This document shows, piece by piece, positions 45,401 through 57,700 of a stretch of DNA of 64,000 nt. The notes under the pieces are model-generated. The model did no database searches. It was given only the letters and a program-made list of their open reading frames with translations, and was not told the DNA's origin. The position numbers were made by a program, and so were the translations under genes. The first letter of the stretch is position 1; each line of letters starts with the position of its first letter. Source of the stretch: Glycine soja (Eukaryota > Streptophyta > Magnoliopsida > Fabales > Fabaceae); NCBI RefSeq assembly GCF_004193775.1, contig NC_041002.1, positions 124,001 to 188,000 of the forward strand. Direction: 5' to 3'.

Positions 45401-48400
45401 TAAAGTAGATTATGAAAAAGCATATGACTCCGTCTCATGGAAGTTCCTAGCACATATGATGAGGTGTTTGGGGTTCTGCAATAAATGGATTCAGTGGGTC
45501 ATGGGTTGTCTCCACTTAGGATCGATCTCCATTCTAGTTAATGGTAGCCCTACCCAAGAATTTGCCCCACAAAGAGGCCTTAGACAAAGGGATCCCCTAG
45601 CCCCTCTACTGTTTAATATTGCTGCAGAAGGTTTAACAGGTTTGATGAGAGAAACGGTGGATAAAAAATTCTTTAACAGCTTTCTAGTGGGCAAGAATAA
45701 GGAGCCAGTTAGCATATTACAATATGCGGATGATACCATTTTCTTTGGGGAGGCTACAATGCAGAACGTGAAGGTCATAAAAACCATTCTCAGATGTTTT
45801 GAATTATCATTAGGGCTCAAAATTAATTTTGCGAAGAGTCGATTTGGGGTGATTGGCAAATCTGATGAATGGAGGAGGGTGGCTGCCGAGTTCCTAAACT
45901 GTAGCGTGTTGTCCATGCCATTTCCCTATCTTGGTATCCCAATTGGGGCAAATCCAAGAAGTGCTGTGGTCTGGGATCCTATCATTAGGAAGTGTGAGGC
46001 AAAATTAGTTAGATGGAAACAGAAACATATATCTTTCGATGGGAGAGTCACCCTCATTAATGCAGTCCCAACTTCACTTCCAATCTATTTCTTTTCTTTT
46101 TTCAGGGTACCCAGCAAAGTTGTTGACAAGCTGGTCAATATTCAACGTAGATTCTTGTGGGGTGGAGGAAGGAACAAAGGAAGATTGCATGGGTCAATTG
46201 GGAAACAGTGTGTCTCCCAAAAGACAAAGGAGGACTCGGTATAAAAGATCTACAGACGTTTAATACAGCGCTGCTTGGAAAGTGGAGATGGGAATTATTT
46301 CAGAACCAAGGGGAGATGTGGACTAGAATACTGATCTCTAAGTATGGCGGATGGAGATCCCTTGATGAAGAAAGAAGAAGCAGCTATCATTCACCATGGT
46401 GGAAGGACCTTATGTCCATCAACCAACAGCGGGACTCAACTGTACTTAGGAATCAGATAGAATGGAGGGTGGGATGTGGAGACAAGTTCAGATTTTGGGA
46501 AGATATATGGGCAGGCAATGACAGAACACTAATGGCAAAATACCCTAGACTATACCAGGTTTCAAATCAACAGCAGCAAACCATCAATTGTATGGGAAGC
46601 CATAATGCTGCAGGGTGGGAATGGAACTTTAGCTGGAGGAGACCCCTTTTCGAAAATGAGATTGCTATGGCGGCAGATTTTCTAGAGGAGACAGCACAGC
46701 TAACAATTCACCAAAATAGTGCAGATTCATGGATATGGAAGGTTGACCCGAGCGGGAATTTTCTAGCAAAAACAGCGTATCAGCTACTGTTGGCAGAAAA
46801 AAGGGGGGAAAATGAAGACCGGACCTTCGTGGATCTTTGGAAGCTTAAGATTCCATCCAAGGTAGCGGTGTTCGCATGGAGGCTCATTAGAGATCGATTA
46901 CCAACTAGGACCTACCTGAGAAGTAGACAAGTGGAGATAAATGACTCAAGGTGCCCTCTATGCAACACCTCGGAGGAGAACGCAGCCCATTTATTTTTCA
47001 ACTGCAACAAAACCCTCCCTTTATGGTGGGAGTCTTTGCAATGGGTAAACACAAGGGGTGTATTCCCACAAAATCCCAAGGACCATTTTCTGCAACATGT
47101 AAGTGGGTCTGCTGTTGGAACTAAAGCAATAAGATGGAAGTGCTGGTGGGTAGCGCTAACATGGACCATTTGGAAGCATCGAAATGGGGTGATCTTTGCT
47201 AACCAAACTTTCGAAGGAAGTAAAGTGATGGAGGATGCGATTTTTCTACTATGGACATGGCTTAAAGTTATGGAGAAGGGTTTCACCCTGCATTTCAATC
47301 ACTGGTCCTCTCATCTCACAGTAGCTTTTTGTAATTAGGAAAGGATGGTAGCTGCTGTAATCTAAGTAATTAGTGCAGGGTAAATGTATTTCTGTTTCTG
47401 CAGGTTCAGCTTGGTTCTTATTATATGTATCTTGGCATTCAGAACCAGCTGCTAATCCACTCCCATTATGTATCTACAGTACCTCTGGTACTCATTTATA
47501 TATATACTACTTACTTTTGCTGAGCAAAAAAATTAAATAAATAAATAAATAAAAATTTAGAAAATATTACGAAGCCACTGAGATCCCTTACAAGAGCAGT
47601 ATTTATACTGCTGAGATTCAGTTGTAACTGAAACCTAACTAGAGCTAACTGTCAAGTGACTACAGTTATTAAACTAACCAGAGTTAGTTACTCATGTACA
47701 CTTACATTGTCATAGTTTGATCTTGGAAGAGCTTTAATAAAGGCGTCTTCTGTTTGGTGGTATTAATGAACATAACAGGCCATATAGAGCCTGTTATGTT
47801 CTTTATTCTGCATGGCCCCCATACATCATTTTGGATTAGTGATATTACAGTATACTTACTCGGTGTCTTTTCTTTTGCTTTTTAGATAGGGGATAGCTGT
47901 CACACTGAGAGTTAGTTAGGTTTTCTGTTTTGTATTGCACAGCTATAAATAGCTATCTTCTCCTTTGTTGTAAACCAACAATTCTCAGAATTTCAATAAT
48001 ACAAATTACAGTTCTGTTCATAAATTCTAATATGGTATCCAGAGCACAGTTTGATTCTTAACTTAGATCTATGGCTTCTGATCAAAATCCTCCTCCACCT
48101 CTGACACTTCCGTTCAATGTGGAACCTATTTCTACCTTTCCACTGCTGTCATTTGGTGGCTGCTGTTACTTTCTCTCACTCTATTTCAGAGAAATTATAT
48201 ACGAAAAACTATCTCTTCGGGTATCAACATCCTGTGATAAAATGTCACCACTGATTGCATCATTTTCTTGTCAATCCTCAAATTCCTCACTGTTGAAGAT
48301 CATGACACTGGCAGAGTCTCTGCTTCTTATCTTGCTTGGGAGCAGCAAGACCAACTTCTCTTATCATGGCTTCAATCTTCTATTTCATGCGAAATGCTTG

Positions 48401-50694
48401 GCTGTGTTATTGGTTGCAAATCTTTGTGGCAACTTTGGGAGAAGATTCACATTTTCATTTGCACACTAATGTGATCGCACTGAGCTACACAGCACTACAC
48501 TTGAGAATAGCAACATATCTGAATTCTTGCTTCGTATTCGGGCCTTAGTTGATACTCTCATGGTGATTGGGGACTTTGTTTATTCTAAAGAACAAATTGA
48601 TATTATTCTGGAAGGGGTGCCGGAGCGAATATAATAGCAAGTTCTACTCTCTTATCAGTAGCGAATATGAAAAAATTGATCTACTTCTAATGCCTCACCA
48701 CAACTTCCTCTGCAGAATCTGACTGAGCAATGTTTATCTCAGTTCTTTGACTCTAATGGTGGTGATCGCTACGTTGCTGGTCCCACTGGCAGAGGTGGCT
48801 GCAGTGGCCATAATGGTGGTCATGGAGGCCATGGCAGATATTCAAGTGTTCAAGTTTGTCGCAAATTTGGACATGATGCTTCTGTTTGCTATCATTGTTT
48901 TGATGAAAACTGTGCCTACTATGTCTCTGAATCCTCCTTCTTCAGTCAATCCTCCACTACGTCAAGGTATCCTCCACTTAGGGTTCCCTCTCAATTTCCT
49001 TTTTCTGGTTCCTATTTATTCATGCCTCAAGGACATGTTTCTGTTGTGCTTCATGCTATACCACGGCAGGCTCCCTTCATGAACCCTAATTTTTCGAATA
49101 ATTTTTTGCACCCCACTCCTCAAGCTATGCTTACCAGCGCTAAACCTCAAGGTTCAGCAAGTTGGTACCCTAACTCAGGTGCCTCCCATCATGCGACTAA
49201 TGTTTCCCCGAATATTCAACAACTCCTATAGGGAAGTTAACTAGTTATGGTAGATTTTCTGCACCAAACTACCTATTTTCTCCCTGAATAAATGATTTTG
49301 GAGAAATTTACTTTCCATGATTTTGGAGAAATTTACTTTCCATAGAATATTTACGTCAATTGGCTATAAGTCCATCAACCTTGACCGAGGATTGGGCTAT
49401 AAGTACATCAATTATGACTAATTTAGTCAAATATGGACTTATCTTTTGAAGACCAAATTCTTGTAACTTATCTTTTAAAAAGCAAATTGGTAGTTTAATA
49501 ATTAATATATTTAGAGAGGAAAAGGAATATCTTAATCATGAATCACGATTGAACAAAGTTGGCCCTTCAACAGATAAATCCCTTGAGTGTTTTCCTTATT
49601 TGGTCTCTCATCTAACCAAGCTCTTTATGTTTTGTTTGTGCTTTCATCCTTGCAATTCAGAGTTCACATATGAATATAATGATCAGTTTTCCTTGTTCCA
49701 GTCTGATTAATGCACTCGGTTGTCTGATGTGCATTTTTTCGCCTTATTTAAGAGAATTATCTTAATTATGACTGGGTTAATCAAGTATGCATATTGTGCT
49801 GAACCTAGTTTTCCTCTGTAATGTTTTTTTTATCCTCAATGCTAATTTTAAAAATACTTGCACCACATATCATCTCATAATTAAAATCTTTAATTAAGAT
49901 ATGGTGTATGGTCTTAGTTGTGGGTTTCAAGCAACTAATGTTGATGACATTGGCCTGTAGATGATGTACATTGTGAATGTTAGTATTATGAGGTTATGTT
50001 TGGTGGTATTATGATTGCAGAGTATTTATTCTTCAGGATGCATTTACTCAGATCTCATAATTACATACCTATTGACTGGATATTGTCTTATATCCACTTT
50101 AACTTAAGATTTTGTTAACTTACCTGTCTAGCTTCTGCTATTTGATGGAACAGAAGCATGTGCATATTTGTGTCCTTGTGAAATTTGTCAAAAGTGCTTT
50201 CAGGTCCATAAGTCCATTTTGTTCTTGCATGCATGCATTTGGTTGAGGAAGGTTAAATATTAATGATGTGGAAAAATATATAAAAACTTCGTTACTGTTT
50301 TGCTTTGGGTGTCTTTTCATTTTCTTCTATTTAGGGGGATTTATTTATTATTCTTCCCCTAGATGTACTTTCTCATTCCTTTCAAATATTTTATTCCTTC
50401 TGAAGAAAGAAAACATTTATTGTGTAACAGATTTTATAATATCATTGGTTTTAAATATATAATCATTCATGCTTAAGTATGTTTTTGCTTATTTTAGTTT
50501 CATTGCTTTATGTCCTGCAGGATGATTTGGATAAGAATATTAGAAAACTTATGAATGAGCTTGAGTGTGCAAATCGGAAGTGTGAAATTTATCGGTCCAA
50601 CCTGCTTTCAGTTTTGAAAGCTGTTGAGGATCACAAGTTAGAGTTGTCAGTTAAGGTGGAAAACATCAAGATAAGCATGAAAGATGGCATCTAA
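39450..50694 (+). CDS. FRS5: FAR1-RELATED SEQUENCE 5-like transcription factor
   Basis: Exon 1 is 39450-41609 (720 codons) and exon 2 is 50521-50694 (57 codons plus stop). The donor AAG|GTCTGA and acceptor CCTGCAG|GAT are both phase 0; total 777 residues. Domains in order: an acidic Asp/Glu/Gly-rich N-terminus; a FAR1 DNA-binding domain at about 60-160 with zinc ligands Cys103, Cys132, His155 and His157; a MULE-transposase-like domain at about 283-375 (FDTTYRSNRYR, SITTDHD); a SWIM zinc finger (Cys575, Cys577, Cys587, His589); and a C-terminal coiled coil. FRS proteins act in the nucleus, downstream of or beside phytochrome-A signalling factors FHY3/FAR1. The start is the first in-frame ATG. 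An earlier donor (AAAG|GTAAGG at 41522/41523) would shorten the exon. The similarity to Arabidopsis FRS5 is from memory of its motifs. The intron is unusually long through transposon insertion. Confidence 0.85.
42180..44066 (-). mobile_element. Ty1/copia element, gag to pre-integrase part only
   Basis: Minus strand: primer site TTGGTATCAGAGCTC at 44066-44052, gag start MASTNSGATLANN near 44034, a decayed gag with Gln/Asn/Gly-rich tail (43360-42860), protease with WFPDSGASFHVTN (about 42820), VKRILKNMLLVPQITKNLIS, and a GAG-pre-integrase HHCC finger near 42330-42200 (LGHPNSQALKL, CSACCMGK). It stops near 42180 before the integrase core, so integrase, RT and RNase H are missing. Several frames are broken. 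Its LTR is split by the LINE. Confidence 0.8.
44096..47554 (+). mobile_element. L1-type LINE, 5'-truncated
   Basis: Plus strand: the C-terminal part of the endonuclease (RDPAERLSVSQRV, GRKFTWYRPNG, DRFFVSD, SDHCPILL), reverse transcriptase (SPGPDGLNFKFIKHFWE, FIRGRHLLH, active-site LQYADDTIFF near 45720) and a C-terminal zf-RVT region (WKLKIPSKVAVFAWR, CPLCNTSEENAAHLFF). The 3' end is an A-rich tail at 47526-47554. Frames are broken near 44480, 44950-45000 and 46165-46200. ATTTAGA at 44096-44102 and 47555-47561 may be a short target duplication. ORF1 and the front of the endonuclease are missing. It is inserted in the LTR of the minus-strand copia element. Confidence 0.85.
44997..46244 (+). 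pseudogene. LINE reverse transcriptase domain
   Basis: A 415-codon open stretch of the LINE ORF2 holds the RT fingers and palm, with the YADD catalytic motif preserved. The frame continues, shifted by one base, in the piece at 46157-47338, which holds the connection and zinc-finger parts. Because of the shift no single protein covers both. Confidence 0.8.
47562..47777 (-). repeat. Outer part of the LTR of the minus-strand copia element
   Basis: On the minus strand it starts TGTTATGTTC at 47777 and has a TATA-like TATAAATACTGCTC near 47605. The rest of this LTR lies on the other side of the LINE, up to 44067. Confidence 0.6.
47768..47801. repeat. Perfect 13-bp inverted repeat at two opposed LTR starts
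   Basis: GAACATAACAGGC (47768-47780) and GCCTGTTATGTTC (47789-47801) are exact reverse complements with an 8-nt loop, CATATAGA. TGTTATGTTC is the LTR start of both copia elements, so the hairpin marks the point where the two face away from each other. Confidence 0.85.
47792..49240 (+). mobile_element. Ty1/copia element, LTR to protease part, plus strand
   Basis: The LTR runs from TGTTATGTTC at 47792 to about 48030 and is followed by primer site TGGTATCCAGAGC (48033-48045, one extra base versus the usual site). Gag begins MASDQNPPPPLTLPFN at 48071 and quickly loses frame. The protease motif WYPNSGASHHATN appears near 49165, and the element stops at about 49240. It is related to the minus-strand copia element at 42180-44066, which has the same LTR start and similar protease. 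Everything after protease is missing. Confidence 0.75.
49293..49342. repeat. 25-bp tandem duplication
   Basis: TGATTTTGGAGAAATTTACT plus TTCCA occurs twice in a row (49293-49317, 49318-49342) without mismatch, close to the truncated 3' edge of the copia element. Confidence 0.85.
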
Positions 50695-53600
50695 AGACTA
50701 TGGATAATTAACATTGAAACAGATACGAAAACAAATTCTAAATTCTATTTTGGCAACCCTATCGCGCATCAATAATGATCCCATGACAACCCGCCGCCCC
50801 ACAATTGTCTTGTAGCCCTCTTATGATGTTGTATAAAGTTGGTTTGCAGTGGATTATTTTTTTGTTCAGTACTATATTTATTATATTGATGTCAACTTTT
50901 ATAGTCCAAGTTTTCGTTAAGAAAATAATAATTTAGCACATATACGTCATGTATTAATATTTTTTTGAGTTTAATAATTGCTTATATAGCTTTTTCTTTT
51001 TTAAGAAATTGCTTACATAGTTTTTAACTCACAAAATGAACTATTTGATTTGCCTACAGTCCAAATATTTGAACAACTATTTATAATTTTTTAATACCAT
51101 ATATGAAGAAAATATTAAATGAAAAATAAACATATTTAATGTTTTGGAAATTAAAATGCTTTTAATACTCTGTTTTGCCTAGTAAGAAGATTAATAAAGA
51201 TTTTGCAAGAGAATTTAGAATATTATTTTTCATTAATCATAAAAGCTTGGGTGTATTTAATCAATAAAAATTGATCTAGTTGGTATAGAACGAATTCATA
51301 TTTCACAAAGACATAGATTCAATTTTTTCTATAGATTCAATTTTTTCTATTGATGTGAGAATTTTGTTGGTGAGTAATATATAAGTATTTATGTCAATAT
51401 TTATTGAGTCTTAAGGTTTACTTTAACTTTGGTGAATTTCTAATATTCAAATTACAAAAGTCAAATTTAAATTCAAATTTAAGATCACATAGAGAGTTAG
51501 ATGGTGGTTGTCATGTCTAGTGAATCCTAAGAGAAATTGAGAAATTACCTGAAATCTTCACTTACCAAAATCAATAACATTATAGGCTCAAGATTCTATA
51601 GTAGCTGTTCTAAGAGAAATTAAGAAATTACTTGAAATATTATCCTCTTACCAAAATAAGTAACATTGTAGGCTTAAGATTCTAGAATGTACCTTTGCTT
51701 TTATACTATTGTGGCATGGTATCATGTGGTTGTAATTTCTAATAAAAAGTCTACTCATCTTAAGAGTATTTTTAATTGTCAATCTTAAATGAGAACGTGT
51801 TTAACTGTTTTTCTTCCAATATATATATTTTAAAAAAATATATCAATAATTACTATCACAATATAAATTATTAATCATAAATCTAAAATATATTTTAAAT
51901 GTTTCAAAATATTCATTTATTATAAATTTTAATTATAATATAAAGTATATAATTAAAAGTATTTATTTATTATAAATTTTAGTTATATAAAAAAAGTATT
52001 TATTCTTTGTAATACACATATTTGGTAAAGGATAATTCTTTTATACCCAAAATCATAATTCCTAAAAATCAATAATCCTAAGATAATAATTCAATTATTT
52101 TATATGATTTAAATTTTTTACCCAATGTAGATTAATTGACGAGATTGTTAAATTTAAAAAGTTTTAGTCTGATTTTTCATAATGTGATCCTTATGATAAT
52201 TTTTAGTAATAATGATGTTTTGATTGATGTGACATTTTTATTTTTGTCATGTACCACAAAACTAACAAAATTAATGTGATATAAAAAAACAAAGTAAAAT
52301 TATGAGGTTTTTTATTCCTCAATTATAATACTAAATTCAAAAAAGAAGATGAGCCTATATTGTGTAATAGAGAAACTTTAAAGGATTAATGTAAATTTTT
52401 TTAAACCTAAAGCACCAAACTCAAACCTAAATTGCAAACAAGAGACCAAGATTTTATTTAAACAAAAAATCAGATGTTGTCATAAGTTTTCATAATTTTT
52501 ATTTTTATTTCTTATGTAAATTATTTAAATTTTAGTATTACTTGTTCAGTCTAAATCATTCACATATGTAAAAAAATTATAGAGATAGTAACATTTATTT
52601 CATCATCAGGAATAGACACATGTGCTTTTTTTAAAATATAAGTAAAAAAAACCAAATTTTTATATGGACTAGAATCAAATTTTGACCGAGGGATAAAAAT
52701 TATATTTTATCTATTTCAAAAATAGTGTTTTTTTTACAATTCTATTAAAATATTTCTTGAATGTTGCAACAATAATATTCTGAAATGATTTTTTAATTAA
52801 TGTCCTAACGATTTTTAAATAATTAAAAAATAAAAAGTTTTTTAAAAGTATAGTATTTAATGTATTAAAAAAATTAAGAGAATGTATTAATAAAAAACAT
52901 TTTAAAAATTATAATACGTATACTAAGTATATTTGTTAGTATTATTTATTCTTAAATTTAATTATTTATCACATAAGAAAATATTTCTAAACTTTATTTT
53001 TAAAAATTATTTATTAGATTCCTATCTACCTTATGAAAATAATTTTATGATAAACATGAATAAAAAATATTCCTAAGAAACAATAATAAAAAATGAAATG
53101 CTCCTTTTTTAAGTTGTCTCTCATCAAATCACACATTATTATTATATATGATAATCCTAAAAATCACACCAAAGTTTATTTTTAATTAATTGATCATATA
53201 AAATCTTACACTGACCGTGTATATTCATCAAACTCAAACGATATTTCCTGTAAATGTTTTTTGCAATATATGTCAAACAATGAGAAATTAATATTTCTAA
53301 CTTCGTATGCCTGGACAGCTTGTTGCACTTCCTAATTGCAACTATTTTTTCCTCTGTTACAACACTACTCGGAAAAGATAGACTTGAATGAAATGCTACT
53401 AGATTTCGGTTGAAAAGTCACAGAAAAAAAAATTTATTTTATATTGAAAATTGCAAAGTCATGGTGGTAGCACTATAATATTGCAGTACCAAATTGATCC
53501 CTGCAAATTAAATATCGGACAATACATGCTATATCAAATTACAAGGGTTCTCCCCTGGGGAACTACATTTACTTTCATCGAACATAACTATACACATGAA

Positions 53601-54342
53601 CTCCACTGAACCTTTTTTTTTTACGTACAACCACGGAGCCAACGTGACAGGATTTAACTTGACGTGTTAAAGGCAGATATTATAGTACTAACGGTGACTA
53701 AGCCAGTGTGGAATATTAGCTGAGGGACTGTCTAGTGGCCAAAGCACTGCACTTGACAAAAACAAATAATTACGTAAAGGCATAACATACATACAAACAT
53801 GGAAGAGAATTAAGTAATATCCTTTTTAACCCCAAAATGATTGAAATGGAGAATGATTCCTATTCCTATTCCGTCCTTTAAGTTTCATCCCTGGTCATCC
53901 TAGATTTTCCTTTTAGATCCACTCATTTAAGTATATCTGGTTTTTTATTATTAAGGAATTTGCATCTCTGCATTCCACATCTGAATTCGTGATTTTCCAG
54001 TCTGCATGCCACATTTTAGGACTATTCTGTCTGTCGTACATTTGCTTAACATTCCATGTCAATGCCATGAAGCAAAGTTCAGCAAATGCAATGAAATTTA
54101 CCTTTCAACCTCCCAAGATATTCAAAATTCAAATCACAAATTCCAAATGCACTCCTAATCATCAAACCTATGACGAAAATTGATAGAATAGGTCTAGAGA
54201 GGCCAAAATAGGTGACTTAAATATTAAATGATTTAAATATTATCTTTTTAATATTATTCGATTTTATTTTAAATTCTCTAAAATTAGATGAGGATACTTG
54301 TACAGTTGTTACTGACAACCATTTTAGGTTATACATTGTATC
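50695..54342. other. AT-rich intergenic region, no gene seen
   Basis: About 3.6 kb between the FRS5-like gene and the copia element. The first few hundred bases are probably 3' UTR. An imperfect 83-bp tandem duplication starts at 51528 and 51611 (TAAGAGAAATTRAGAAATTA...). No domain-bearing frame was found on either strand. The 64-codon frame at 53989 has no recognisable match. Confidence 0.5.
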
Positions 54343-54347
54343 CCTCA

Positions 54348-54660
54348 TGTTGTGGAAGTGATGAAGAACAAACAAGAACAACAGCAGGAGATGCAACAAA
54401 ATAGAAATGTCATACACACAGAATTGTGCAACAAGGTGAAAGAGAAGAAAAGAGAGAAAGAACATATAGATTTACGTGATTCACCTTTGATCAAGGCTAC
54501 ATCCACGGGAGGGAAAACAGAAAGCTTTTTATTACAGATGCAGTACACAAGTGGAAGCTTATATTCTGAAAAAATACAGGGCATCCTTACCTTATAAACA
54601 AAGGACAAAACAGAAAAATAATAGAATAAACTTTCATATGGATTTTGGTCACAACCCAAA
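54348..54660 (-). repeat. 3' LTR of the copia element
   Basis: It begins TGTTGTGGAAGTGATG and ends CACAACCCAAAA, where the partner LTR has CACAACCCAACA. It is separated from the RNase H stop by about 64 bp containing a purine-rich tract on the minus strand. Confidence 0.9.
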
Positions 54661-54724
54661 AATTCACCACCTTGAACCAACATCCATATAAAACACAAAT
54701 TGCACCCTCCAAACACACATGATC

Positions 54725-57700
54725 TTAACCCCAACAATCAACATTGAGCAAGCTTAAGCAGTGATCAAACTTGCTCTTTAGAACTAGCTTTGTGAACATA
54801 TCAGCAGGATTAATGTGCAGAGTGCTAATCTTATGAACTTTGATTCTTCTTTCTGACCGAATGAAGTGATATCTAACATCTATATGTTTGGTTCTATCAT
54901 GATGAACCTGATCCTTGGCCAAGCATATAGCACTAAGGCTATCATAGTAGATGTTAGCATATTCTTGATTAATTCCGAGATCATTTATCAGACCTCTCAG
55001 CCAAATTCCTTCCTTTGCAACTTCAGTAAGAGTCATATATTCAGCCTCAGTAGTTGAGAGGGCAACAGAAGGTTGAAGTGTTGCCTTCCAACTCACCAAG
55101 TAGCCACCAAGGGTGTAAGCATACCCTGTTAGAGACCTTCTCTTGACCAGATCAACAGCAAAATCTGTATCAGAATAGCCAGTGAGGCAGCAATCTGAGT
55201 GAGATCCATAGATCAAACCTATATCTACAGTCCCTTTAAGATATCTGAAAATTCTCTTCATAGCCTTCCAATGTTCCTTCTGAGGTTGGTTTAAGAACCC
55301 ACTAATCATGCTAACAGCATAAGCAAGGTCAGGTCTGGTGCAGACCATGACATACATGAGACTGTCAACAGTACTTGAGTATGGAACCTTTGACATATAG
55401 TCCTGATCAACCTGAGCTTGAACCTTTATCACAGCAGACAACTTCTCTTTTTCTGAAAGGGAAGTGCTGATAGGTTTAGAATCAGCCATTCCAAACCTTA
55501 CAAGTATCTTCTGAATGTAGTCCTTTTGAGACAAAAATAGCTTTTTCTGAGTTCTATCCCTATAGATCTCCATTCCTAAAATTTTCTTTGCAGCCCCTAG
55601 ATCTTTCATATCAAATTCACCATTCAGGAGGATCTTCAGATTTTGTATATCACACATGCTTTTTGTTGCAATAAGCATGTCATCTACATAGAGTAGAAGA
55701 TAGATCATTGATCCATCCTCCACCTTGTTGTGATAAACACAGCAATCATAGAGACTTCTCTTGAATCCTTGGCTGGTAATAAAGCTGTCAAACCTCATGT
55801 ACCATTGCCTTGGAGATTGTTTTAATCCATACAGGGACCTTTACAGTTGACAAGCATACCTTTCTTTTCCTTGAACTTCAAACCTTTCAGGCTGTTTCAT
55901 TAGAATATTTTCTTCTAATCTTCCATGGAGAAAAGCAGTCTTGACATCAAGTTGTTCAAGTTCTAGATCTTGGTTTGCCACAATAGCAAGAAAAACCCTG
56001 ATGGATGTATGTCTAACCACAGGTGAAAATATTTCGTTGAAATCTACTCCTTTTTTCTGGCTGAATCCCTTGGCAACTAACCTAGCCTTGTATCTTATCC
56101 CTTCCTTTTCTGAAAGACCAGGTTTCCTCTTGAATATCCACTTGCAACCTACCACATGTCTTCCTTTAGGTAGTTCAACAAGTTTCCAGGTCTGATTCTT
56201 ATACAAAGATTCCATTTTCTCTTTCATAGCTAACAACCAATTTTCAGCTTCAGGATGATTAATAGCTTCTTGGTAAGTGGCTAGTTCATTTGAATCTATT
56301 TCTTCAGCTGCATGTAATGCATAGGCAGCCATGTCTTCAAAACCATATCTTTCAGGAGGTTTAGTGACCCTTTTTGGTCTTTGATTGATTCTAGAATTGA
56401 GTTGTGGAGGATCAGGTTTAGCAGCCAAATAAGACTCATTTGCACTGGAATCTTCTGATTTCTCACCTTCTTGAAGAACCACAGGAGATGTTTCGGAATG
56501 ACCCCCTTTTTCTGAGTCTTTGGTTATAGATTCTACATCCTTTTCTTGAGGAGAGTGTCAGCTCTGTGTTCCAGCAATTGGAACCTCAAGCTTGGGATGA
56601 AACATATGTAATTCATCAAAAATTACATCTCTGCTGAGAAGAACTTTCTTTTCTGAGGGTGACCAGATCCTATAGCCTTTCACCCCATCACCATAACCCA
56701 TGAACAGACCCTTTCTTGATCGAGGTGCCAGTTTTCCTTCATTGACATGATAATAAGCATTGCAACCAAATACTCTTAGGTTTGAGTAGTTTGTTGTTTT
56801 GCCATTCTAGATTTCAATAGGAGTTTTAAGTCCTATAACAGTAGAGGTGTTCTATTGATAAGAAAACAAGTTGTATTGATAGCTTTTCCCCAAAAACTTC
56901 TATTGAGACCAGCATTAGACAATAGACATCTTGTTCTTTCCAAGAGTGTTCTGTTTATTTGTTCAGCAACTCCATTTTGCTGAGGAGTGTTCCTAACAGT
57001 AAACTGTCTAGCAATCCCTTCATCTCTACAGAATTTGTTAAATTCTGTTGAGTAAAACTCCAAGCCATTATCAGTTCTGAGTCTTTTAACTTTCCTTTCA
57101 ATTTGTTTTTCAATCAGTGCTTTCCATTCTTTGAAGCATTTGAAAGCTTGACTCTTCTGACTCATGATGTTGATCCATGTCATTCTTGAGTAGTCATCAA
57201 TTATGGACAAAAAATACCTTCCACCACCTAGAGAAGGTACTCTTGCATGCCCCCAACGGTCAGCATGAATGTAATCAAGAGTTCTTTTGGTGGTGTGAAT
57301 TGCTTTAGAAAATTTAATCCTATGTTGCTTGCCGAAAACACAGTGCTCACAGAATTTTAGTTCATCTAGTTTCTGATTTCCCTACACCTGCTGTTTTTGA
57401 AGTATCATCATACCTTTTTCACTCATATGACCTAGCCTCATGTGCCACAATTGAGTTAAGTCAGGTATGCTCTTATTGGATCTCGAAGCAACATCTACTA
57501 GACCATCCTCAACACATGTTGTACCTCGAACTATATAGATATTACCCCTCTTTATACCCTTCATCACCATTGTAGAGCCTTTCTGAATTTTCATAACCCC
57601 ATTTTTAGTGCTGCATTTGAACCCCTTTCCATCCATAATACCTATAGAGATTAGGTTCTTCTTCAACTCTGGAACATGCCTAACTTCAGTGAGTGTTCGG

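Larger units (their letters stand above)
41610..50520 (+). other. 8.9-kb intron of the FRS5-like gene
   Basis: It is bounded by GT at 41610 and AG at 50519-50520. It contains two truncated copia elements (42180-44095/47562-47777 and 47792-49240) and a LINE (44096-47554). Stretches 41612-42180 and 49343-50520 show no gene. A 25-bp direct duplication (TGATTTTGGAGAAATTTACT TTCCA) lies at 49293-49342. Without the inserts the intron would be roughly 1.9 kb, close to the 2.06 kb of the paralogue. Confidence 0.7.

Noticed and set aside
49022..49231. Independent small gene with a Pro/Asn-rich start
   Set aside because: It carries the copia protease motif WYPNSGASHHATN and continues the decayed gag-protease region.
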